A DNA stretch of 5,446 bases from a bacterium (lineage in GTDB: Bacteria; Actinomycetota; Acidimicrobiia; Acidimicrobiales; UBA8592). The stretch spans positions 1-5,446 of the forward strand of contig PATL01000003.1 in assembly GCA_002713605.1 (NCBI GenBank), written 5' to 3'. A program made the translations under genes and the position numbers. The notes beneath the pieces are model-generated. The model was not told the origin of the DNA and searched no databases. It saw only the letters and a list, made by a program, of their open reading frames with translations. This document shows positions 1 to 5,446 of this stretch, in pieces; the stretch's first letter is position 1; every line of letters starts with the position of its first letter.

Positions 1-62
1 GGAGCACCAAGTTGCCTCTTGCAATAATCTATTAGTTGTTGTCTACTTGCTGGTTGTGCCAT
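1..62 (-). CDS. Start of a conserved cyanophage virion structural protein (partial)
   Basis: Only the first 20 codons and two bases of the next lie in the window; the gene runs off the left edge. The peptide reads MAQPASRQQL followed by IDYCKRQLGA, and the partial next codon CCN must be proline. This MAQP...LxDYCxRxLGAP opening is one I recognise from a widely conserved structural protein of T4-like cyanophages, often found in a cluster with other structural genes. Its position in the particle is not known to me. The start is well supported: an AAGGAG lies 11 bases upstream, a CTAAATA motif sits just before that, and the gene follows its neighbour by 26 bases on the same strand. The gene was too short here for an ordinary ORF cut-off. 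The call rests on 20 residues, so the family assignment is likely rather than certain. Confidence 0.75.
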   Translation of the reverse strand, partial: MAQPASRQQLIDYCKRQLGA

Positions 63-73
63 TTACACAGATG

Positions 74-79
74 CTCCTT
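74..79 (-). promoter_or_regulatory. Ribosome binding site AAGGAG for the MAQP gene
   Basis: A strong AAGGAG lies 11 bases before the ATG at 62, in the only real intergenic gap of the window (63-88). It fixes the start of the partial gene at the left edge. The spacing is slightly longer than usual. Confidence 0.75.
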
Positions 80-85
80 ATATAA

Positions 86-92
86 TATTTAG
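86..92 (-). promoter_or_regulatory. Possible T4-type late promoter (CTAAATA)
   Basis: Read on the minus strand, CTAAATA closely resembles the T4 late promoter element TATAAATA, which acts as a -10-like site recognised by the phage late sigma factor. It covers the stop codon of the 128-residue gene and lies 23 bases before the ATG of the next gene, so a transcript starting a few bases downstream would have a short leader carrying the Shine-Dalgarno. In DNA this AT-rich such a heptamer also occurs by chance; position is the main support. Confidence 0.4.
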
Positions 93-475
93 GGTGTAGT
101 AGAAATTCCAGCATAAACTAGAATATTTCCATTAACCAATTTACTAACAGTAGTCCCAGTTTTTACATTTACATCATATACATATCGACCTTCTGAAAGA
201 TTACGTGTACTCTGTTCAGTCATTGAGATATTTATTTTGCCACCCAATGCACTAGTAATACCAACAGTGAACGTTCCAACAGCACCTAATGTTGCCCCAA
301 CAGCAACACTTTTTGACATTTGAGATGCTGCAGTATATCCAGTAAAATCAAAAGCAGCATTACTAGTATCTACAACAGTAAATGTTGTAGAAAAATCTGA
401 TCCAGTAGTAATAACTAGATTTGCAGCTGCAGGAACACCAGCATCAGTATTAAAGGTTATATTTTTATTTGACAT
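89..475 (-). CDS. Small beta-rich structural-type protein, function unknown
   Basis: This 128-residue protein resembles short hypothetical or virion-associated proteins of T4-like cyanophages. The visible pattern is a Gly/Ser-led strand region (GSDFSTTFTVVDTS, 25-38), then FDFTGYTAASQMSKS (42-56), FTVGITSALGGKINISM (69-85), GRYVYDV (96-102) and a final VNGNILVYAGIS (114-125). The alternating hydrophobic residues and the DFTGYTA and GRYVYDV motifs suggest an immunoglobulin-like beta sandwich, similar in layout to the N-terminal domains of some phage baseplate proteins. That comparison is from memory and is not an established homology. No cysteine, signal peptide or membrane segment is present. 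The ATG at 475 is supported by an AAGGAG ten bases upstream, inside the preceding gene, and by the 11-base overlap with it. The TAA stop lies within a possible late promoter for the next gene. A role as a small decoration, fibre or baseplate accessory fits the neighbourhood but is not shown. Confidence 0.82.
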   Translation of the reverse strand: MSNKNITFNTDAGVPAAANLVITTGSDFSTTFTVVDTSNAAFDFTGYTAASQMSKSVAVGATLGAVGTFTVGITSALGGKINISMTEQSTRNLSEGRYVYDVNVKTGTTVSKLVNGNILVYAGISTTP

Positions 476-686
476 TGATAACTATCTCCTTTAATAGTGA
501 TTTGATTTCATTAATTTCATTTTTTAGATTAGATAAATCCTGCTCAATAGATTCCACTCTATCAGAATTTTGAGTGGAAGCTTTGCGTCTAGCAACATAC
601 TTTTCATATTCTAATGAATTTGTATTCACTATAGAATTGGTTTTAGGATCTCTAATAAGATCAGAATGACCTTCTACTTTTAACAT
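465..686 (-). CDS. Small conserved cyanophage protein with C-terminal coiled coil
   Basis: This 73-residue protein begins MLKVEGHSDLIRD, a start I recognise from short hypothetical proteins found beside structural genes in T4-like cyanophages. No function is known to me. Residues 1-35 are polar and may form a small N-terminal fold (LKVEGHSDL, then EYEKYVARRK). Residues 44-72 show a heptad pattern with Val44, Leu51, Ile58, Leu65 and Val72 at one core position and Ile47, Leu54, Ile61 and Ile68 at the other, so every core position is a branched aliphatic residue. This predicts a self-associating or partner-binding coiled coil. There is no signal peptide or membrane segment. The ATG sits in a TAATG overlap with the stop of the large upstream gene, and I see no well-spaced Shine-Dalgarno, so translation probably depends on reinitiation. 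The 3' end overlaps the next gene by 11 bases. Possible roles are a virion accessory, a fibre trimerisation partner or an assembly chaperone; these are guesses. Confidence 0.85.
   Translation of the reverse strand: MLKVEGHSDLIRDPKTNSIVNTNSLEYEKYVARRKASTQNSDRVESIEQDLSNLKNEINEIKSLLKEIVINVK
486..491 (-). promoter_or_regulatory. Ribosome binding site AAGGAG inside the coiled-coil gene
   Basis: AAGGAG sits ten bases before the ATG at 475 and decides the start of the 128-residue gene. It also encodes Lys66-Glu67 of the preceding coiled-coil protein, two surface positions of the heptad, so the same bases serve both coding and initiation. Confidence 0.8.
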
Positions 687-688
687 TA
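684..688 (-). other. TAATG stop-start overlap
   Basis: The TAA stop of the large structural gene and the ATG of the coiled-coil gene share one base. The best purine-rich stretch upstream, AAGGGTA at 701-707, is about 14 bases from the ATG, which is too far for efficient direct initiation. Reinitiation by ribosomes finishing the large gene is the simplest reading. Confidence 0.7.
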
Positions 689-3600
689 TGCTAATGCAAG
701 TACCCTTAGATTACGTAATCTTGGTACATGTACCTGACTTGTTGATGTTAATACAAATTTAATTCTATATGCTCTAAATGATGATAGATTGTCAATACTA
801 AATGTATAAGAGCTAAATTCACTTTGGTCAGGGTTCTGAGTAAATTCATTATTAGGAGTGATTAAACTATCAGACCTACCATCATTTGATCCAATATCAG
901 GTGCAGCAAGACCTGTACTATTATCATAATATGCACTTCTCTTTATCCTTCCTGCTGAATCAAGGTTTTTATATCCTGGGAAAGGTGTAAAGACTGGTTT
1001 AAACCCATCCTTATCACTTGTTGCATAGAATGCTCTAATATCACTAAACGTTGTTAAATATCCATCAACGATAACTTTGATGGATGTGGCAGCATTAGTT
1101 AAACCTATTTCTTTAGAAATATACTGACATGCAGATGGATCATTATCTATACTATTAACTCTAGAATCAGATGCAAAATCAGTAATAACATTATTAATTC
1201 TATTAGAAGTCAATACAGCACTTACTCTTTGAGTATCAATAATTGGACTAACTCTACTATCGGTAGTATTAAGACTTAATCTCATATTAAGTGATTTATT
1301 ACCTTCAGTAACATTCTCCAATTTAATCTGTTCATTTTCTTTAGATGCTATTAATCTTGGAGTATCTACATAATTTGATGTATTTAATGATAAAATCTCA
1401 GTACCATAATTTACCCAAGGTGTCTCAACACCACTCATACTTTGTCCAGTAACTGTCTTCATTGTTGCAGACAATGTAGTTCCTTTTGGAGTAAAGTTCT
1501 GGATCATTGGAGTAATAATCTCAAATGGTATGTTCTGAGTTGCATAAGTAAAATCACCACCAGCAGATTGCGTTCTATTGAAGTGAAGGGCAGGATATGC
1601 ATCATCATTACTACGATTAGCATTCTCAACATTAAACTTCTCAGACATATCAATTTTTAATTTATAAGAATCAAAAGTAATACCATCCGAACCAGCATCT
1701 GAATCTTGAAGACTATGTGACTTATTAACTCTCTTTAAGTTAACTCCTCCAAGTTCATATTTAAATACTTCAGTTCCTACAGGATAATCTTGCTTAACTG
1801 CATTAGTTCCTCTAGCAATAAATCCACCTATCACATTACCAGTAACATTACTGTACTCAATAACTTCATCACCTATAGATAGATATCCCCTATTAGTAGT
1901 TCCAACACCAACTCCTTCGAAAGTCTTAAAGATTGTTGAGTCATTAACAGAGATACCCTCAGTAGAATCAACAGAATAAGGTGCAGATAATCTAGTTGGT
2001 TTAAGATCTGATTGAGCACCAGATATGCTAACAATATTATTTTGGAAATTCATTCCATGATTTTCATGGTTAACTTTAATATGCAATCCATCAGTAACAG
2101 TATCAATACTTGATATCTGAACATCTCCACCATTAAAGTCATTAAATCCAGTAGTAATACCACTACTACGTGTCACCATAACAGTCTTACCAACTCCAGC
2201 AGTCTCAAATGTACCTTGTACATTATCAAGTACTATTTGATTAGAAGCACCAACTGTAGTAATTGTCATTTGATTACCTTCACCAGCCTTTTCATTACCA
2301 AATGGGGCAAGAGTAACAACATCACCTATCTTATATCCTTTACCACCATCAACAACGACTGGGTTAATTGGAGAACCTGAAAGAACTGTAAGATTAATAA
2401 CAGCACCTTTACCTTCACCACTAAGAGTAACTAATGATACATTAGTATAATTCTGACTTCCTCCACTTTGAGGAGTATAACCAACACCTATACGAGTTGA
2501 GAATAAACCAGTAATAGAACCTGCAGTACCAACATAATCACCTGATGCTTGTGTTCCTACTTGAGTTATGGTATTTCCAAACTCAATAGTATCATCTGCA
2601 ACTGTTGTTCCAAGACCAACTTTTACTTGATTAGATACTAGACTTAAAGAATCAGGAATAAGTCTTGCTTCCTGTCCATTTCCTTTAGTAAGTTCTGGAT
2701 TGTAAAGTTCTACAGTACCAGAATTTACAAAATCTGCTCTATAAAGAGTAAATTTAAGATCTTCCCACTGACTTGGTTCCCATGTAGAAGCATTCTGTGA
2801 CTTAAATAAAGATCCTAGATATGGTTGTTGTGAAACATATGATCTTGTAAGAAGATCTTCTTCACCAACCCTAGAAATAAATACACTATATTTTGTAGAA
2901 TTAGATAATAGAGCTAATGCATATTCTTTTCCACCCTCAAGATAAACTGGTGCTTTAAACTGGAATGAAGTTGCAACAGATCCATCACTAGATAAAACAA
3001 CTTCTTCAGGTTGTAAAGATATCTCTGAGAAAGGAACAATTTTTTGTAATGGATATCCTTTTTCAGTTGATCTAATTTGCATAGTAACAGGAATATGCAT
3101 ATCATCCTTTGATTTAAAGAAGACATCACATCTAGTTAAATAAATTCCACTTTCATCATCAACTAAAATAGATTGAGCAAGAGGATCATGCCATCTAATT
3201 GTACGCTCAGTTGTTCTAATATTAGATGTTGTATTAACTACTTGAGCAGACCCAACCATAGTACGTGTTGTTCTATTGTCATTGGTAGCTCTATGTTCTA
3301 TCCTTGCATTTCTAACAGAAAGAATAGTTTCTTGTATAGTATTTACAAATCCTCTAGCAACATATTCTTCTTCTCCCCTTGTATCTGCACCTTTAACTAT
3401 ATTATTTTTATTATCAATTAAAGTGAACACTTTAGTTCCTGTCTCAAATCTTGGATGATTTGTGTTATTTGGATTAGGAATAAACAATGATCCTTGCATT
3501 ATTCCCATAAGACCAGGAATCAATCTTACATTAGTAACCCTAGCTTGTGCTCCACTACTCTGTCCACGGAGAATCATATCCTCCTCAACCCATCCAGAAA

Positions 3601-5446
3601 ACTGACCTTGTGGATGATTAGATAAAGAATATAGATCAATATTCAGAACAGTTGATGATCCAGAATATGCTGAAGATAAAACTGTACTAGTATAAGGATT
3701 CTCTTGGTATGTACTTGTAGGACTGGAATATATACCCTTCTTATGATTTGCTGTAGCAACCCTAAAGGCAATTGATGGTATATTTTGATTAGGCCAACTA
3801 CCTTGTTGCCCAGATCTAGATGATTCTCCAATAACTGTTTCTCCAACCTGGAATACACCAGTTGTCATACTAATTTCTAATAGTTTAGGTACACAGTATT
3901 TGGTAACATCCTTACCATCAAAGAAGGCATATAATCTCTTATTTGGCTTAAATCTTTGACCATCGAAAGTAATATTCCTAGACCTTATAGAAGGTGAAAG
4001 ATCTCTACTTACAATTCTAGTACCCTGTGAAGTATTCTGAATGTCTTCAACAACAAGCGTTCTAGTTCCAGTTCTAGACTGTCTTCTTACCCGAATATCT
4101 TGTCTTAAAGTTTGTCTTGTAACTCTTGTTTTTGTTCTCTCAAATTCTCTTCTTCCTTGTCGTAATCCACGTTGATTAGAAATTACTGTGCTACTCTGCC
4201 TACTCCATGTATTGGCATCCATACCAGTCCATGTAGTTGCCCATGAATTCCAAACAGTAGGTGCAAATCCAGATTGTGGATTTACATTAAACAACCTAGA
4301 TGCAGTTGCCATAGTTTGGGCAAAATTACCTTCTTGATTAATAATCTTTGCACCAATTCTTACAGTATCAACCCAAGTATCACCTGCAGGAGTTAACTCA
4401 ATACTACCTTGCCAGAAAGGAATCATGAAAGGAGTAACACTTTCTGTTCTTGTTCCAAATGATTGCTTAAGCCATTCTACTTCAGAATAATCTAAAGTAA
4501 TCGCATCCCCTAACTTCTTAACATTTACTCCCTCAATATCAGCAAAATCAAGATCTTCTGTAGGATCACTATCAACAACTGGACCAAATATAAGATCAAC
4601 TGAAGTAGTATAATGTTTTGGTCTTAATTGTTTTGTTTGTTGGTCAATACTATTCTTAATAGGAACTTGTTCTTCTTGAGTACTAAATGTTGCAAAATTG
4701 TCAACAAAGAAACCTGCCTTAAACCTATTAGACCCATCTCTATCAGCAACAAACATATTATTGGTATTAGTTTCCAATAATGAAAGTGCTGTATAGTATT
4801 CTAAATTCTGAATCCTATCTTCTAATTTCTTAATATCAATATTCTTATATCCTTTATGACTTAAGAAATTAATAGAAACTTCGGATACATCATAAACATA
4901 TGGTGGAAGAGTTGCTTGACATACCTCCAATGCATCATCAACTGGATTAGGAAATTCTGGATTATCGGAAGGTTGTCCATAATTTATTTTGAATGTTCCA
5001 TCTTTGTTTAAGAAAATTCTATCAATTCTTCCAAGATAGTAAGAAAAAGTTGCTACTATACTTTCATCAGATGCAAGTATATTTGTAGCAGAATTTCCTG
5101 CTTGATCGAATGTTCTACCATAAAACTCAAGTGGAGATCTAGTAGCACCATCATTTACTGTATAATCATCAACTCTTGGTCTGATATCGATAATATCTGT
5201 ATTTCTATATCCATCAACTTCTCTAATTTCATTTGAGAAATCAAAATTCTTATAAGACTCAACTGTTGTAATATCACCAGTATCTGTTGGATTATATGAT
5301 GCTGTACAGAAATATGCTTTAATTTTTTTAGAAGGTGCTTCATCACCCTTATTACGTGTTATGTATCCATAATCGTAAAAACTAGATTGCTGTCCATCAT
5401 CATAAGTAAAGTTTTCTGAAATATTATAACTAGGATTTGATACTGT
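686..5446 (-). CDS. Large DUF4815-type virion structural protein, N-terminus beyond the window
   Basis: I recognise this as the very large structural protein of T4-like cyanophages. Its exact place in the virion is not known to me; tail, baseplate or fibre association is inference. 1586 residues are visible, numbered here from the right edge. Residues 1-226 resemble DUF4815: TDIIDIRPRV (83-91), SPLEF (104-108), YYLGRIDRIF (136-145) and LEYYTALSLLE (215-225). Later blocks familiar from cyanophage homologues are FKAGFFVDNF (242-251), PFWQGSIELTP (343-353), an Arg-rich stretch (423-464), YAFFDGKDVTKYC (506-518), a glycine-rich stretch ending in ILRGQSSGA (from 617), RTIRWHDPLAQS with the beta-rich region after it (748-906), a GKGYKIGD module (1010-1065), TTDSRVSPI (1394-1402), LTSNRINN (1412-1419) and a terminus HVPRLRNLRVLALA. 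I see no transmembrane segment. The first possible start inside the frame, at 4930, is a TTG in the middle of the DUF4815 region, so the frame simply continues off the edge. The TAA stop overlaps the next start by one base. Confidence 0.88.
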   Translation of the reverse strand, partial: TVSNPSYNISENFTYDDGQQSSFYDYGYITRNKGDEAPSKKIKAYFCTASYNPTDTGDITTVESYKNFDFSNEIREVDGYRNTDIIDIRPRVDDYTVNDGATRSPLEFYGRTFDQAGNSATNILASDESIVATFSYYLGRIDRIFLNKDGTFKINYGQPSDNPEFPNPVDDALEVCQATLPPYVYDVSEVSINFLSHKGYKNIDIKKLEDRIQNLEYYTALSLLETNTNNMFVADRDGSNRFKAGFFVDNFATFSTQEEQVPIKNSIDQQTKQLRPKHYTTSVDLIFGPVVDSDPTEDLDFADIEGVNVKKLGDAITLDYSEVEWLKQSFGTRTESVTPFMIPFWQGSIELTPAGDTWVDTVRIGAKIINQEGNFAQTMATASRLFNVNPQSGFAPTVWNSWATTWTGMDANTWSRQSSTVISNQRGLRQGRREFERTKTRVTRQTLRQDIRVRRQSRTGTRTLVVEDIQNTSQGTRIVSRDLSPSIRSRNITFDGQRFKPNKRLYAFFDGKDVTKYCVPKLLEISMTTGVFQVGETVIGESSRSGQQGSWPNQNIPSIAFRVATANHKKGIYSSPTSTYQENPYTSTVLSSAYSGSSTVLNIDLYSLSNHPQGQFSGWVEEDMILRGQSSGAQARVTNVRLIPGLMGIMQGSLFIPNPNNTNHPRFETGTKVFTLIDNKNNIVKGADTRGEEEYVARGFVNTIQETILSVRNARIEHRATNDNRTTRTMVGSAQVVNTTSNIRTTERTIRWHDPLAQSILVDDESGIYLTRCDVFFKSKDDMHIPVTMQIRSTEKGYPLQKIVPFSEISLQPEEVVLSSDGSVATSFQFKAPVYLEGGKEYALALLSNSTKYSVFISRVGEEDLLTRSYVSQQPYLGSLFKSQNASTWEPSQWEDLKFTLYRADFVNSGTVELYNPELTKGNGQEARLIPDSLSLVSNQVKVGLGTTVADDTIEFGNTITQVGTQASGDYVGTAGSITGLFSTRIGVGYTPQSGGSQNYTNVSLVTLSGEGKGAVINLTVLSGSPINPVVVDGGKGYKIGDVVTLAPFGNEKAGEGNQMTITTVGASNQIVLDNVQGTFETAGVGKTVMVTRSSGITTGFNDFNGGDVQISSIDTVTDGLHIKVNHENHGMNFQNNIVSISGAQSDLKPTRLSAPYSVDSTEGISVNDSTIFKTFEGVGVGTTNRGYLSIGDEVIEYSNVTGNVIGGFIARGTNAVKQDYPVGTEVFKYELGGVNLKRVNKSHSLQDSDAGSDGITFDSYKLKIDMSEKFNVENANRSNDDAYPALHFNRTQSAGGDFTYATQNIPFEIITPMIQNFTPKGTTLSATMKTVTGQSMSGVETPWVNYGTEILSLNTSNYVDTPRLIASKENEQIKLENVTEGNKSLNMRLSLNTTDSRVSPIIDTQRVSAVLTSNRINNVITDFASDSRVNSIDNDPSACQYISKEIGLTNAATSIKVIVDGYLTTFSDIRAFYATSDKDGFKPVFTPFPGYKNLDSAGRIKRSAYYDNSTGLAAPDIGSNDGRSDSLITPNNEFTQNPDQSEFSSYTFSIDNLSSFRAYRIKFVLTSTSQVHVPRLRNLRVLALA

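Noticed and set aside
63..88. Possible terminator in the only intergenic gap
   Set aside because: The gap is 26 bases, mostly ribosome binding site and AT-rich sequence, with no GC-rich hairpin followed by a T run.
229..236. AATAAATA on the minus strand, matching a T4-type late promoter
   Set aside because: It lies inside the 128-residue gene (codons around LGGKINISM), far from the next start, and such a sequence is expected by chance in AT-rich coding DNA.
1442..1660. 72-codon open frame on the plus strand
   Set aside because: It lies antisense to conserved blocks of the large structural gene, has a Cys/Ser/Ile-rich composition typical of a shadow frame, and no ribosome binding site fits it.
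2914..3129. Minus-strand 71-codon frame within the large gene
   Set aside because: Out-of-frame shadow of a well-conserved section; its Leu/Ile/Lys-rich composition reflects shifted AT-rich codons.
3173..3458. Two overlapping plus-strand frames rich in Cys, Ser, Ile and Phe, one looking hydrophobic enough for a membrane protein
   Set aside because: Both are antisense to the RTIRWHDPLAQ and preceding conserved region of the large gene. The hydrophobic look follows from reading Asn/Lys/Thr/Arg codons backwards.
3643..3858. Minus-strand 71-codon frame within the large gene
   Set aside because: Out-of-frame shadow of the large gene, with no independent start signal or recognisable product.
5155..5346. 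Minus-strand 63-codon frame near the right edge
   Set aside because: It overlaps the DUF4815-type reading in another frame; the recognisable TDIIDIRPRV sequence is in the large gene's frame.

Overview
The window looks like a piece of the late structural-gene block of a T4-like marine cyanophage (a Prochlorococcus or Synechococcus myovirus), or a close relative infecting another picoplankton host. I base this on four products recognised from memory of these phages, their tight packing on one strand, the AT-rich base composition (roughly one third G+C by eye) and a T4-type late-promoter-like motif. No database search was possible, so the host assignment is soft.

All genes lie on the minus strand and are read from the right edge to the left. 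First comes a very large virion structural protein (686-5446). It is open through the right edge, so its N-terminus is missing and 1586 residues are visible. It starts in a DUF4815-type region and continues through several blocks typical of cyanophage structural proteins to a conserved C-terminus. Next is a 73-residue protein with a near-perfect coiled-coil heptad pattern (465-686), joined to the large gene by a TAATG overlap. It is followed by a 128-residue beta-rich protein (89-475) that starts inside the coiled-coil gene and has a strong Shine-Dalgarno sequence there. Last, after a 26-base gap, are the first 20 codons of another structural gene (1-62). It begins MAQP and has its own Shine-Dalgarno and a possible late promoter (CTAAATA) just upstream.

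There is no RNA gene, CRISPR array, mobile element, clear terminator or gene-free stretch of any size. The first three genes look like one translationally coupled unit, which suggests their products are made together for one part of the virion, probably the tail, baseplate or fibre apparatus. That functional link is inference. I see no defence system or other new mechanism. The points most worth checking are the small coiled-coil protein and its coupling to its neighbours, and an arginine-rich stretch in the large protein.
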